Shown one piece after another: positions 10,258-19,711 of a stretch of 64,000 nucleotides of DNA. Source of the stretch: Serratia marcescens subsp. marcescens ATCC 13880 (GTDB taxonomy: Bacteria; Pseudomonadota; Gammaproteobacteria; Enterobacterales; Enterobacteriaceae); the NCBI RefSeq assembly GCF_017299535.1, contig NZ_CP071238.1, forward strand, positions 3,596,001 through 3,660,000, given 5' to 3'. The notes beneath the pieces are model-generated. The model searched no databases. It saw nothing but the letters and a program-made list of their open reading frames with translations, and had not been told where the DNA came from. The translations under genes were made by a program, and so were the position numbers. Position 1 is the first letter of the stretch. The number at the start of each line of letters is the position of its first letter.

Positions 10258-10991
10258 GACTGACGCTCCTTGTTCACCAGCCCGGCGACCCACGGGCGCT
10301 GGCGCTCCTGGAACAGGATCAGATTGCGCAGGCGCATCAGCGTCAGCGTGACGAACAACAGCAGGTAGCCGAGGATCGCCCAGCGCAGCGGGGTGCGCAT
10401 GCTGGGCGCGATGGATTGCTGCATGTTGGTCGAGCCCTGATGCAGCGTGTTCCACCATTCGACGGAGAAATGGATGATCGGAATGTTCACCACGCCCACC
10501 AGCACCAGAATGCCGGCGGCCCGGCCCGCCAGGCGGCGGTCTTCGAAAGCGTTATACAGCGCGATGACGCCCATATAAAGGAACAGCAGCACCAGCTCGG
10601 AGGTCAGCCGCGCATCCCATACCCACCAGGTGCCCCACATCGGCTTGCCCCAGGCGGAGCCGGTCACCAGCGCGATAAAGGTGAACACCGCGCCGATCGG
10701 CGCCATCGCCGCCACCACGGTATCGGACATTTTCATCTGCCACACCAGGCCGATAAACGCCGCCACCGCCATCGAGGCATAGATGCCCATCGACCACATG
10801 GCCGCCGGCACGTGAATATAAATGATGCGGAAGCTGTCGCCCTGCTGATAATCCTTCGGCGCGAAGCCAAAGCCCCATGCCCAGCCAAGCAGCAGGCAGG
10901 CCGCCGCCGCCAGCCCCAGCCAGGGGATAAAGCGGCCGCAGACATGATACAGCCGTTCAGGCCGCGCCAGTTGATGTAACCATTTCCACAT
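10254..10991 (-). CDS. ccmC: Heme exporter protein CcmC
   Basis: Six-helix inner membrane protein that attaches heme to CcmE. The 245-residue product carries the WWD motif region [25 protein letters not shown] (read in parts: [10 protein letters not shown] at about residues 121-130) and conserved periplasmic His residues ([13 protein letters not shown]). Start MWKWLHQLA at 10991. Separated from ccmB by an unusually long 120-base spacer. Confidence 0.96.
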   Translation of the reverse strand: MWKWLHQLARPERLYHVCGRFIPWLGLAAAACLLLGWAWGFGFAPKDYQQGDSFRIIYIHVPAAMWSMGIYASMAVAAFIGLVWQMKMSDTVVAAMAPIGAVFTFIALVTGSAWGKPMWGTWWVWDARLTSELVLLFLYMGVIALYNAFEDRRLAGRAAGILVLVGVVNIPIIHFSVEWWNTLHQGSTNMQQSIAPSMRTPLRWAILGYLLLFVTLTLMRLRNLILFQERQRPWVAGLVNKERQS

Positions 10992-11111
10992 TGTCGTCAG
11001 TGCTCACGGTAATTTTTATGCGTCGGCCGCCTCGAGCTTTCGAAACGGCGAAAATCTTCTGCGGGGTACGCTCTTGCCGGCCTTGCCCCGTCTGTTCATT
11101 CAATTTGTTAG
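10992..11111. other. ccmB-ccmC intercistronic spacer
   Basis: A 120-base gap in an otherwise overlapping operon. It contains no open frame that I can support and no clear terminator; it could hold an internal promoter or processing site. Confidence 0.4.
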
Positions 11112-11774
11112 CTAGTGCACGCTCACTCGCAGCGCCGCTGCGGCGGCAAACGGCGCCAATGTCACGCTGCCCGCCAGCATCGCGCCGAGTATCGCCAGGT
11201 AACCGTCGATCGGCATGCCCATCGCGGCGGCGTCGATCGCGCCGGTGGCGAAGATCAGCACCGGGATATACAGCGGCAGCACCAGCAGGCTGAGCAGCAC
11301 GCCCCCTTTGCGCAGGCCGACGGTCAGCCCCACGCCAATAGCGCCGATCAGGCTCAGCGTCGGCGTGCCGAGCAGCAGCGTACCCGCCACCGCCAGCCAG
11401 GTTTGCATATCAAGCGACAACAGCAGCGCCACCAGCGGCGACAGGATCAGCAGCGGCAATCCCGTCACGACCCAGTGAGCACACACTTTGCCCAGCACCG
11501 TCATCGGCAGCGGCGTCGGCAGCAGCAACAGCTGCTCCAGCGAGCCATCGAGAAAATCGTCGCGAAACAGCCGCTCCAGCGACAGCAGCGAGGCCAACAG
11601 CGCCGCCACCCATACGATGCCCGGCGCAATGCGCGCCAGCAGCTGCGGCTCCGGGCCAATCCCCAACGGGAACAGCGTGATCACAATCAGGAAAAACCAC
11701 AGCGGGTTGACGATCTCCGAACCTTTACGGCAGGCGATTTTCAGTTCGCGACGCACCAGGGTCAAAAACATCAC
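11112..11774 (-). CDS. ccmB: Heme exporter protein CcmB
   Basis: Six-helix permease partner of the CcmA ATPase in the CcmABCD complex that frees heme-loaded CcmE. The 220-residue product starts [28 protein letters not shown], the family N-terminus, and has the conserved [17 protein letters not shown] loop. Start overlaps the ccmA stop as ATGA-type coupling. Confidence 0.95.
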   Translation of the reverse strand: MMFLTLVRRELKIACRKGSEIVNPLWFFLIVITLFPLGIGPEPQLLARIAPGIVWVAALLASLLSLERLFRDDFLDGSLEQLLLLPTPLPMTVLGKVCAHWVVTGLPLLILSPLVALLLSLDMQTWLAVAGTLLLGTPTLSLIGAIGVGLTVGLRKGGVLLSLLVLPLYIPVLIFATGAIDAAAMGMPIDGYLAILGAMLAGSVTLAPFAAAAALRVSVH

Positions 11775-12415
11775 AAACTCCCCGCGTCGTGTTCCGCCAA
11801 ACGAATTTTGCCCACCGTTTGGCTGACGCCGGCCAAATCCTGATGGGTGGTCAACAATACCATGCCGCCCCGCTGCGCATGTTGCTCAAAAAGGCTAATC
11901 AACTCGGCCACGCCCTGTTTATCGATCGCCGTTAGCGGCTCATCGAGGATCCACAGCGGCGCCGCGCTGAGCCACAGGCGCGCCAACGCCACGCGCCGCT
12001 GCTGCCCGGCGGAAAGCTGCGCCACCGGCAGATCTTCGTAGCCCACCAACCCCACCTGCTCCAGCGCGCGCCAGATAGCCTGATGCTCGGCCGCGCCGCG
12101 CACCGCCTGATAAAACTGCAGGTTTTCGAAGGGTGTCAATACGGCTTTTATGCCCGGTTGATGGCCGATAAACAGCAAATCTTGCTGGTAATCCGCGCGA
12201 GCGCGCAGCGTGTCACGCCCGCGCCAGCACACCTCACCGCCGTCCGGCCGCGCCAGACCGGCGAGGATGCGCAGCAAACTGGTCTTGCCCGCGCCGTTCG
12301 GCCCCTCTACCTGAATGATATCGCCCGGCTGAACTGAAAAGCTTAGCTCGCTAAACAGGATGCGCTCATCGCGCACGCAACTCAGACTTTTGGCTTCCAG
12401 CATCGGGGAACTCAT
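11771..12415 (-). CDS. ccmA: Cytochrome c biogenesis ATP-binding protein CcmA
   Basis: ABC ATPase whose hydrolysis drives release of holo-CcmE from CcmC. Walker A is GPNGAGKTS (about residues 39-47), the signature is [13 protein letters not shown], and Walker B is [12 protein letters not shown]. Length 214 residues if started at 12415; MLEAKSL at 12403 is an alternative start. First gene of the ccmABCDEFGHI operon. No clear regulator site was recognised upstream. Confidence 0.95.
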   Translation of the reverse strand: MSSPMLEAKSLSCVRDERILFSELSFSVQPGDIIQVEGPNGAGKTSLLRILAGLARPDGGEVCWRGRDTLRARADYQQDLLFIGHQPGIKAVLTPFENLQFYQAVRGAAEHQAIWRALEQVGLVGYEDLPVAQLSAGQQRRVALARLWLSAAPLWILDEPLTAIDKQGVAELISLFEQHAQRGGMVLLTTHQDLAGVSQTVGKIRLAEHDAGSL

Positions 12416-12632
12416 ATTTTTCTTTGGGATAGCGAATCATAGCATAAGCCTTTCCCCACACGCAGCCTGCGGCGGGCGCGCCGAGGGGCCAATATGGCGA
12501 GCAGGATCAAGAATGCGTGGAAAAAACCGGCGGATTTTAACTCTTGTTACCTTTTTCTGTATTTCGCCGCATTTAGGCCGGGCAACTACGCTTAATGACG
12601 TGACCTCACCCTTATTGAGCAGGAGCGACAGC

Positions 12633-13559
12633 ATGAACGAACAGCAACGCCAGGAGCACGAGCCGGATGAGACAATGCAGGTAGAGAGCGAAGAGCAGGA
12701 ACAGGGCAAACGCGAAATCGAAGTCAGGGAAGAGAATCTGCCGTCGCGCGCGGCGGCGGTGCATGAACAGATCCGAATGGAAGGCGAAAAAGAGCTGGAG
12801 CGCGATGGGCTGGCGCTGCTGTGGTCGGCGATCGCCGCCGGGCTGTCGATGGGCGCCTCACTGGCGGCGAAAGGCATTTTCCACGCCCGCTTGCCGGACG
12901 ATCCCAGCCGCTTTTTCATCGAAAACCTCGGCTACACCTTCGGTTTTATCATTGTCATCATGGCGCGCCAGCAGCTGTTTACCGAAAACACCGTCACGGC
13001 GGTCTTGCCCATCATGCACAAACCCACGCCGCGCAACCTGCTGATCCTGCTGCGCCTGTGGGGCGTGGTGCTGCTCGGCAACCTGATCGGCACCGCGCTG
13101 GCGGCGCTGGCGTTTACCCATATGCCGCTGTTCGACGCCGAAACGCGCCGCGCCTTCATCAGCCTGGGCGAAGAGGTGATGCGCCATACGCCGGGAGAAA
13201 TGTTCGCCAACGGCATCCTGGCCGGCTGGATCATCGCCACCATGGTATGGATGTTCCCGGCCGCCGGCGCGGCGAAAATCTGGGTGATCGTGTTGATGAC
13301 CTACCTGGTGGCGATTTGCGATCTGACCCATATCGTGGTCGGTTCGGTAGAGATCCTCTATCTGGTGTTCAACGGCGCGATTGGGTGGCAGGAATTCGTC
13401 TATCCGTTCGCCCTGCCGACGCTGGCGGGCAACATCATCGGCGGCACCTTTATCTTTGCGTTGATAAGCCATGCGCAGATCCGCAACGATTTGAGCGCCC
13501 AAAAACGGGCGGCGCGTCAGCAACAGGAAAAACGGCGCCACGGCGGGGAAAAACCGTGA
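12633..13559 (+). CDS. yfdC: FNT-family inner membrane protein YfdC
   Basis: Member of the formate/nitrite transporter fold family, close to E. coli YfdC; substrate unknown. The 308-residue product has a long acidic N-terminal cytoplasmic extension (residues 1-60, rich in Glu) followed by six membrane segments, with recognisable blocks LLWSAIAAGLSMGASLAAKG, LGYTFGFIIVIMARQQLFTEN and THIVVGSVEILYLVFNG. Start at 12633 has AGGAG at 12621-12625; the frame remains open upstream to 12360 but that part overlaps ccmA and lacks similarity. As in E. coli, it lies directly upstream of argW. Confidence 0.92.
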   Translation: MNEQQRQEHEPDETMQVESEEQEQGKREIEVREENLPSRAAAVHEQIRMEGEKELERDGLALLWSAIAAGLSMGASLAAKGIFHARLPDDPSRFFIENLGYTFGFIIVIMARQQLFTENTVTAVLPIMHKPTPRNLLILLRLWGVVLLGNLIGTALAALAFTHMPLFDAETRRAFISLGEEVMRHTPGEMFANGILAGWIIATMVWMFPAAGAAKIWVIVLMTYLVAICDLTHIVVGSVEILYLVFNGAIGWQEFVYPFALPTLAGNIIGGTFIFALISHAQIRNDLSAQKRAARQQQEKRRHGGEKP

Positions 13560-13688
13560 TCGCCGTCGGTTAGGCGAGGAAATTTCGGCGCTAACTGGCG
13601 AGGTATTGAGCAAACGCGCCGCTAAGCGCTTATTCTGCGGGTAAAAAAAGGTATAATGCCCCGGCAGCTTCGGTTGCCAGCCCGCAGC

Positions 13689-13763
13689 GTCCCCGTAGTT
13701 AAACGGATATAACAAGCCCCTCCTAAGGGCTAGTTACTGGTTCGATTCCAGTCGGGGACACCA
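13689..13763 (+). tRNA. argW: tRNA-Arg (anticodon CCT)
   Basis: 75-nt cloverleaf with acceptor GTCCCCG/CGGGGAC, an anticodon arm with loop CTCCTAA (anticodon CCT), T-arm GGTTCGATTCC and encoded CCA. Reads AGG codons. In E. coli argW is an integration site for prophages; accessory genes follow here, but I found no second copy of the tRNA 3' end marking an att site. Confidence 0.97.
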
Positions 13764-13856
13764 TTATTTATTATCAAGCCATTCCCCATCATCGGCACCC
13801 GCAATCCCCCTTCTCCACGCCTCAGACCCGATTTCCTCCGCGCGTTATGATTGGCA

Positions 13857-15149
13857 TTAATTGAAAAACTTGATATCCGTCGGCGTAGAAATCGTCGCCG
13901 CCTCACCTTTGGCCTTCAACTCCCCCGTCTCATCATCGAAATCGAACAGCGTAACGGTATTGGTGAACACGTTCGTGACATAAAGATGGTTGCCAGTGGC
14001 ATCGAAAGCGAGCGCACGCGGCTCAATGCCGCCGGCCTCGTAGCGCGTCGTCTCCCCTGGCAGCCCATCCCCACCAATTTTTAATACCAGCAAATGGTTA
14101 TCGGCACCGCGATTGGTGGCAATAAGATATCTGCCGCTCGGGCTGAGGATAATGGCTCCGCCGCTTTTCGCCTCCGCGGAATCCTGCCCGCCGTTCAGTT
14201 TCACTTTTCCTTGTAGCGTCAATCGATGGTCGCTGACGGTAAACGCCTCGATTTCACCCGCCATTTCGGTGATGACATAGGCATACTCGCCTTTCGGCGA
14301 GAACACCATGTGCCTTGGGCCGGCGCCTGGCGCAAAGCTGACATCGCGCGATGCATCCGCCTGCAACGGCTGTGCGCTATCCGAGCGATAGCGATAGGCG
14401 TGCAGCTTGTCCCCGCCGAGATCCGCCGCATACAGATATTTACCATCGCGGCTGAAGGTGGTTGAGTGCGCATGGCCCCCTTCCTGGCGCCCCTGCACGG
14501 CGCCAGAACCTGATATAAACGGATAATGCTGCACCCGTTCACCCAGTTTGCCGTCACTGCCAATTGGCAATACCGTCATCCCCGCGCCGCCTTTGGCGAC
14601 GGAGTAGTTGGCGACAAACAGAAACTTGCCATCCGGACTGAGGGTGGCGTGCGTCGGCTGCTGGCCCGCACTGTTCACCGTATTCAGCACCCGCACGCTG
14701 CCAGCGTCGTCTATTGCCAAGGCGGTCACCGTTCCCGCGTTCTCCTCATTGGTGGCATAGGCGAAACGGCCATCGCGAGATTTTACGATCCACGATGGGC
14801 TTTTCATTTTAACCACGTCGAGCAGCGTTAACGTGCCGTCGCCATTAACCGTCAGGCGATAGAGCCCTTCACTGGGTCTTGCCGGTTTCTGCACCGCAGG
14901 CGCATCCGGAATATGGGTCCAGGTACCGACTAACGCTATTTGCTGATGTTCCCGATTATTGGCCATCGCATTTCCTGAAAACATGAGAAAAATTAACACC
15001 GCAGTTAATTGAATGGCCTGCCGGCCTAAGCCGGCAACGATTGTTCGGCCTAGTGCAGACAATATAGAAGATAGCATAAAGCGAGCTTGACGCCGCTTAT
15101 TAATCGAGTCGAGAGGTTTTTCTCTATTCATGATGTTTTCTTGCCTCAT
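13857..15149 (-). CDS. Lactonase-fold (beta-propeller) periplasmic protein
   Basis: About 430 residues. A basic N-terminus and membrane segment ending in SGNAMANN suggest a signal peptide (cleavage near residue 65). The mature part is a seven-bladed propeller of the 6-phosphogluconolactonase/3-carboxymuconate cyclase type, with repeats such as SPDGKFLFVANYS, SRDGKYLYAADLG, SPKGEYAYVITEM and ATGNHLYVTNVFT. Export makes a role in the pentose phosphate pathway unlikely; substrate unknown. Starts at 15149 (ATG), a GTG at 15152 or ATG at 15131 are possible. It overlaps or abuts the upstream AraC-type gene, so they are probably co-transcribed. Confidence 0.75.
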   Translation of the reverse strand: MRQENIMNREKPLDSINKRRQARFMLSSILSALGRTIVAGLGRQAIQLTAVLIFLMFSGNAMANNREHQQIALVGTWTHIPDAPAVQKPARPSEGLYRLTVNGDGTLTLLDVVKMKSPSWIVKSRDGRFAYATNEENAGTVTALAIDDAGSVRVLNTVNSAGQQPTHATLSPDGKFLFVANYSVAKGGAGMTVLPIGSDGKLGERVQHYPFISGSGAVQGRQEGGHAHSTTFSRDGKYLYAADLGGDKLHAYRYRSDSAQPLQADASRDVSFAPGAGPRHMVFSPKGEYAYVITEMAGEIEAFTVSDHRLTLQGKVKLNGGQDSAEAKSGGAIILSPSGRYLIATNRGADNHLLVLKIGGDGLPGETTRYEAGGIEPRALAFDATGNHLYVTNVFTNTVTLFDFDDETGELKAKGEAATISTPTDIKFFN

Positions 15150-15151
15150 CA

Positions 15152-15952
15152 CTATGTCACAGGAATAAGTATATCGACATTGACAACCTTCCCATTTAAA
15201 TCCTCTTGCCTATATAACTCTATAAAAAAGCTCTCCCGCATTTTGACATTGATAGCAGGCAGATAAGCGTCATACATTACATCGAAAAAGTCAATATATT
15301 CTGACAACTCCCCCGTAAAGGGAATGACAATATATTTACCCATAGGGATATAGAAGTTAAAAATGGAATGAAAAACCTCTTGACCCTTACTGTTGGAATG
15401 CCATTTATTACTCCTTTTCTTTTCCACATTACATTCCCCCCGCTGCTTGCTTAACCATTTCTCATTGGTCTGGGCAATGTCGCCGGCATCTCTGAATTTT
15501 CTTATAGAATGAAAAATCAGCGATTTGTAATGCTTTAACATCTCAATGTCATCCGGCATGACCGTGTGGTAGAAATAGGGTTTCTTATCGTTGCCATACG
15601 GGGGGATCTGCGTGGAAAAATCCCACCCCCGGCTGTTTCTAAAGCTGTTGGGCGTTTCGCCAAAGAAACGTTTGAATGCCCGCGTGTAACATTGCTGAGA
15701 GGCAAACCCGGATGCCAGGGCGACATCCAATATGTTCCCCTGGTGCTGTTTGAGCAGAATAGCAGAGCGACTCAGTTTTCTATTCCTTATATAAGTCCCT
15801 AGCGTTATACCAAAATAATGCTTAAACAGCCGTTGCAAATGCCATTTAGAGTAACCTGAGATAATGGAAACCTTTTCAACTGACAGCCCCTCGACAATAT
15901 TCTTTTCCATATATTCCAATACCTGCAAAAGAATATCTTTTCTGTAATCCAT
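15152..15952 (-). CDS. AraC-family transcriptional regulator (Rob-like)
   Basis: 266 residues. The N-terminal 110 residues form the double helix-turn-helix of the MarA/SoxS/Rob group (VSIISGYSKWHLQRLFKHYFG and ALASGFASQQCYTRAFKRFFGETP). The remaining 150 residues resemble the GyrI-like effector domain found in Rob, ending IELYRQEDLNGKVVNVDILIPVT. The gene is clearly more AT-rich than its surroundings and uses AT-ending codons, which points to acquisition by transfer. Its stop meets the start of the lactonase-fold gene, a likely target or operon partner. Effector unknown. Confidence 0.8.
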   Translation of the reverse strand: MDYRKDILLQVLEYMEKNIVEGLSVEKVSIISGYSKWHLQRLFKHYFGITLGTYIRNRKLSRSAILLKQHQGNILDVALASGFASQQCYTRAFKRFFGETPNSFRNSRGWDFSTQIPPYGNDKKPYFYHTVMPDDIEMLKHYKSLIFHSIRKFRDAGDIAQTNEKWLSKQRGECNVEKKRSNKWHSNSKGQEVFHSIFNFYIPMGKYIVIPFTGELSEYIDFFDVMYDAYLPAINVKMRESFFIELYRQEDLNGKVVNVDILIPVT

Positions 15953-16611
15953 ATGTGCTCCTTGCTTTTATAAGATTCGCGTCCTTTTTATTAAAATCGT
16001 TAACCAACCAAACCAAGTCATTAAGATTAATCCTAAAAAAAACCAGCCTGTCAATTCATTTTTTTCGGCATAGGAAAAACTATCGCATAAATAACTGAAA
16101 ATGATCATGTTATATAAATCTCTCCGCAAGAAACCCATAAAACAAAATCAACTCGCGTAAAGTGCACTCATCAAAGATGCACTTGCCACGCCAGGTAAAA
16201 TCACACTTTTTGCTAATTGTTTTACCTTAAAGTGTTTTTTACAGCCAGATTTCATGGACGAATAGGAATTTCATCATCACAAATGAAAACGCATTTTATA
16301 TGCTTGGCCCGCCGATAAAACGTACTGCGGAAGAGATATAAAAGTATGACCGGCAGTCAAAGAAGACGGGAGGGATAAGCTCAAGGCTGAACATCGGTCT
16401 CAATAATCTCGCGTCGCAATAGCGCGTTTCTTTTTTATCGTTCCTGCGCAGAGAAAACGGATATCTTAACAAACCTTGCTCGATGCCCTATTTTACAAAC
16501 CGCACCCATTGGGAACCCTATCTACGCCCATGAATCGCCCATCTCTCCCCCAGCAAAATACCGAGCCGACTCGCCCGCGCCTTGTTGTCAGAACGGCCGG
16601 CGGCCGCAAAC
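15953..16611. other. AT-rich gene-free stretch beside the argW accessory block
   Basis: About 660 bases without a gene that I can support. The first 400 bases are AT-rich like the adjacent AraC-type gene. A short inverted repeat AAGTGCA...TGCACTT lies around 16160-16184. Composition returns to GC-rich after about 16370. It may carry the promoter of the AraC-type gene at its left end; no other signal is convincing. Confidence 0.5.
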
Positions 16612-16641
16612 AAAAAGCCCGGCTCGCGAGGCAGGGCTTTT
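16612..16641 (-). terminator. Intrinsic terminator after the small gene at 16656
   Basis: AAAAGCCC...GGGCTTTT hairpin with T-run on the minus strand, directly following the 73-residue reading frame. Confidence 0.8.
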
Positions 16642-16655
16642 CATTAACGGCCTGA

Positions 16656-16877
16656 TTAATCAGCCAGGTTGTCGATCTCTGCGGACCTGTGCTTGCGCAA
16701 CAGGTACAGCAGCAAAGACACCCGCCGCTCGGTGCGCTCCGGAGTATCCGGCGGCAGGTTATAGCGCAGGGTATAACGCTCGTTGTTCTCGTTGCAGAAA
16801 TCGATGACGAGCACGGGAGCTGAGGCCCCCGCTACTTTTCGATAATTCAGCGAGATGCACGACAGGTTTTTTTTCAT
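16656..16877 (-). CDS. Hypothetical 73-residue protein
   Basis: Not recognised. MKKNLSCISLNYRKV start, a predicted beta-rich N-terminal half (VLVIDFCNENNERYTLRYNLP) and a basic C-terminal helix (ERRVSLLLYLLRKHR). No signal peptide or metal motif. It follows the membrane-protein gene at 16884 by six bases on the same strand and ends at an intrinsic terminator, so it is probably a real second gene of that operon. Confidence 0.6.
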   Translation of the reverse strand: MKKNLSCISLNYRKVAGASAPVLVIDFCNENNERYTLRYNLPPDTPERTERRVSLLLYLLRKHRSAEIDNLAD

Positions 16878-16883
16878 CTCAAC

Positions 16884-17852
16884 TTACCGCGCGACAGTGC
16901 GGCGGGTTGATTCGGCAATCCGCCCCACGCCGGCGCTCAACGCAGCGCCCAACAGCAGCACCAACAACGAACCCCACGCGGCGCGAGACAGCTGTTTGGC
17001 CGCTTCATCGGCCGCTTCACGCGCTTTCTGTTCGGCCTCGGCCTTGAGTTTTTCCACTTTCTGCACCGCCTGCTGGTAAGCCTGAGCGTAGTTATCGACG
17101 ATTTGGCTCGCTTCATCGCGGCTCTTGCCGGTGCGCGCCGCAACGATATTCACCAACGCATCCTTGTCGGCCGCGCTCAACGTCGGCTCACCGGACTGCT
17201 TGACGCGGTCGAACCACTGCTTAAGCTCAGAGGCGGCCTGCGCCGGATCGGCAGCCGCGTCCATGGCCGATTGTTTGCCATCGGCGGTCGCTCTATCGGC
17301 CTTCTGTTCTAACCGAGACGGATCCAGTTCCGGTTTGCCGGTCTGCTTGAGCGTGGCGTTCAACTGATTTTCCAGGCTTCCCCAGTCAAGGCTGATGCCC
17401 TTTTTATCCAGCTGCTGCTTGAGGCCTTCGCCCACGTTTGGCGCTGCCGCCGCCAGGCCGCTGCCCGCCAGCGAAAGCCCTTTGCCCACCGCGCTGCCCG
17501 CCAGCCCCACCACGCCGCTCGCCAATGAAACCATCAGCCAGGTGGTCAGCAAGGTGGTGATCGCCCAGCTCAGCAAACCATGCAAGCCACCGCGATTCGG
17601 TGCGGCGCGGCCGGCGACGAACGCGCCTGCGGCCAGCGATGCCAACGTTGAAACCAGCAGCCAGATCCCGGTGCCGGTGCCAAAGCCGCTCAGCGGGTTG
17701 CCCTGTTGCATCATATCCACGGCCTGAGCGCCAATAGCCGTGCCCAGCACGCTGAAGGTCAGATAAGTCACCAGCGCCACGGCACTCCCGGCCAATATCG
17801 AGCCCCATGACACCTGAAACGCTAAGCGATTTGATTCATAGACAGTGGTCAT
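16884..17852 (-). CDS. Membrane protein with central charged helical domain, function unknown
   Basis: 322 residues. Three or four membrane segments in the first 130 residues (SWGSILAGSAVALVTYLTFSVLGT, IWLLVSTLASLAAGAFVAG, LLSWAITTLLTTWLMVSLASG), a Gly/Ala-rich loop, then a charged alpha-helical region (about 145-290, including VEKLKAEAEQKAREAADEAAKQL) and a last membrane helix (about 292-312). The layout suggests an inner membrane scaffold or stress protein. No domain name is certain. Divergent from the PAS-LuxR regulator, with which it shares motif-bearing upstream DNA. Confidence 0.7.
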   Translation of the reverse strand: MTTVYESNRLAFQVSWGSILAGSAVALVTYLTFSVLGTAIGAQAVDMMQQGNPLSGFGTGTGIWLLVSTLASLAAGAFVAGRAAPNRGGLHGLLSWAITTLLTTWLMVSLASGVVGLAGSAVGKGLSLAGSGLAAAAPNVGEGLKQQLDKKGISLDWGSLENQLNATLKQTGKPELDPSRLEQKADRATADGKQSAMDAAADPAQAASELKQWFDRVKQSGEPTLSAADKDALVNIVAARTGKSRDEASQIVDNYAQAYQQAVQKVEKLKAEAEQKAREAADEAAKQLSRAAWGSLLVLLLGAALSAGVGRIAESTRRTVAR

Positions 17853-17951
17853 CGTTGTTCCTTATATTTTCTGGACAAGTGATTGCACGCACGGCGGATA
17901 ACCGCGCAGACAAATTCAGTCTGCCGCGCGGCGTTGTCGGCCGTCCCGGTT

Positions 17952-18010
17952 CATTTGCATCAGAATGCCTAGTGCATTCACACCCTGCGAATACGCACGT
18001 TATGCACTAA
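17952..18010. promoter_or_regulatory. Candidate operators shared by the PAS-LuxR regulon
   Basis: The divergent intergenic region contains CATTTGCAT (17952-17960), AGTGCATTCA (17971-17980) and GTTATGCACTAA (17999-18010). Related words, in the opposite orientation, recur in front of the CsbD-like gene at 19580-19658 (TGCAAATGCACTA, AGTGCATAAC, TGCAAATGCA). Binding by the adjacent LuxR-type regulator is an inference. Confidence 0.45.
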
Positions 18011-18080
18011 GCTGCTCAGCGAGTAGCGTAACCCGCGGCCCCCTTAAGCGGCCGTCCCCCTTCTGTCTAGCGGAGAACAC

Positions 18081-19577
18081 ATGAGCCAATCCGTTTTGGC
18101 CAGCGAAACCCACCGCGGCCACCTGCAGCAAATCATCTCCGGCTTGTCCGACGGCGTGATCCTGACGGATACCGATCAAACCTTGCTATGGGCCAACGAG
18201 GCCGCGTTGGCCATGCATGGCGTGAGTCATCAGAAAGCTCTGGGGGCCGATGCCGGCGAGTACGCGGCGCGTTTTGCCCTGCGCTATCGCAACAATCATC
18301 CGCTGGTTTTGGAACAGTACCCGCTGAACCGGGTTGCCAAAGGCGAAACCTTCACCGATGTGGTGGTGGAGGTTCGGCAGGTCGACGATCCGGACAGCTT
18401 CTGGGTGCACCGCCTGCGGAGCCTGATTATCACCGATGCGCAGGGGCAGCCGGAGCTACTGGCGCTGATCCTGAGCGACGCGACGGAGTGGGCCAGCGCC
18501 GAACAGCGTTTTGAAAAAACCTTCAACGCCAATCCGGCGCCGGCGGTCATTTGTCGGCTCAGCGACCTGCGCTACGTCAAGGTCAACCAGGGGTTCCTTG
18601 ATATGACGGGTTATCAGCGTGAACAGGTCATGGGGCGTTCGGTTTATGAACTCGACGTTTTGGAACAGGCGGAGCACAAAGAGCTGGCGGTGCAGCGCCT
18701 GGGGGAAGGCGCCACCATCCCGCAGATGGAGGCCGAGCTGAAACTGCCCGGCGGAGGAAGCAAGCTGGTGGTGGTTGCCGGCCAACCGCTGGATATCAAT
18801 GAAGACGACTGCATGCTGTTCACGTTTACCGATCTCGAACCCCGACGCCAGGCGGAATCGGCGCTGCGAGAAAGTGAAGAGCGGTTCGCCAAGGCATTTC
18901 GCCTGAGCCCAGTGCCGACGTTGTTATGTACCGCGCACGAACGGCGCGTGCTGGATGTCAACGAAGCCTTCACCCGCGCCACCGAGTACGCCGCCGAAGA
19001 CTTGATCGGCAAGACGGTCGGAGAGATCCCGTTTATTGACGATCCGGAGGCGAACCGCCGTTTGTTTGCCGCCCTGGAAAAAAGCGGCAACGTCGAAGGG
19101 CTGGACATCCGGGTGCGCAAGAAGGGGAGCGAGTCGATTGACTGTGTGGCCTCGGCGGATGCCGTCAGCATCCACAATGCGCCCTGTTATCTGCTGGTGC
19201 TCATGGACATTACCGAACGCAAACGCTCGGAGCTGGAGCTGGTAAGCGCCATCGAAGAAGTGATGCAGGACGCCTCCTGGTTCAGCCAAACCCTGATCGA
19301 AAAACTGGCCAACGTGAAAAGCATCAACCGGCCCGACCAGGCTGGATTCACCGCCAGCGATCTCACGCCACGCGAGCGCGATGTGCTGGAATTGATTTGC
19401 GAGGGGCTGCCGGACAAGAAAATCGCGGCGCGTCTCAATCTGGCGCTCAACACCATCCGCAATCATGTCGCGACGGTCTATTCCAAACTCGGCGTGCACA
19501 GCCGCAGCGAAGCCATCGTCTGGGCCAGAGAGCGCAGGCTGTTTACCGGCGGAGCGGCCTCCAGGAACGGCAAGTAG
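18081..19577 (+). CDS. Triple-PAS LuxR-family transcriptional regulator
   Basis: 498 residues. Three PAS modules in tandem (about 12-130, 140-255 and 262-380; e.g. GLSDGVILTDTDQTLLWANEAAL, VKVNQGFLDMTGYQREQVMG, VLDVNEAFTRATEYAAEDLIG) precede a GerE/LuxR helix-turn-helix (about 425-485: LTPRERDVLELICEGLPDKKIAARL, then NHVATVYSKLGVHSRSEAI). There is no kinase or receiver domain, so this is a one-component sensor of a small molecule, redox or light signal; ligand unknown. Start has GGAG six bases upstream. Flanked by genes carrying similar upstream motifs. Confidence 0.88.
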   Translation: MSQSVLASETHRGHLQQIISGLSDGVILTDTDQTLLWANEAALAMHGVSHQKALGADAGEYAARFALRYRNNHPLVLEQYPLNRVAKGETFTDVVVEVRQVDDPDSFWVHRLRSLIITDAQGQPELLALILSDATEWASAEQRFEKTFNANPAPAVICRLSDLRYVKVNQGFLDMTGYQREQVMGRSVYELDVLEQAEHKELAVQRLGEGATIPQMEAELKLPGGGSKLVVVAGQPLDINEDDCMLFTFTDLEPRRQAESALRESEERFAKAFRLSPVPTLLCTAHERRVLDVNEAFTRATEYAAEDLIGKTVGEIPFIDDPEANRRLFAALEKSGNVEGLDIRVRKKGSESIDCVASADAVSIHNAPCYLLVLMDITERKRSELELVSAIEEVMQDASWFSQTLIEKLANVKSINRPDQAGFTASDLTPRERDVLELICEGLPDKKIAARLNLALNTIRNHVATVYSKLGVHSRSEAIVWARERRLFTGGAASRNGK

Positions 19578-19579
19578 CC

Positions 19580-19660
19580 TGCAAATGCACTACCCAAACA
19601 GATGCAAACGCCCCTTATAGGCCAAAAGTGAAGTGCATAACATGGCGGTGCAAATGCAGG
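19580..19660. promoter_or_regulatory. Repeated TGCAAATGCA words before the CsbD-like gene
   Basis: Two copies of TGCAAATGCA (19580-19589 and 19649-19658), about 69 bases apart, with AGTGCATAAC (19632-19641) between them. Related words occur in the divergent region near 17952-18010. Probable regulator-binding region of the CsbD-like gene. Confidence 0.45.
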
Positions 19661-19711
19661 CTTTCGCTCTGTGCGAACGCCAAACGGATCGAACCTTAGG
19701 AGCACATCATA

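Noticed and set aside
13689..16656. Integrase-bounded island at argW
   Set aside because: No integrase and no second copy of the tRNA end was found, so only a transferred cassette is proposed, not an integrative element.
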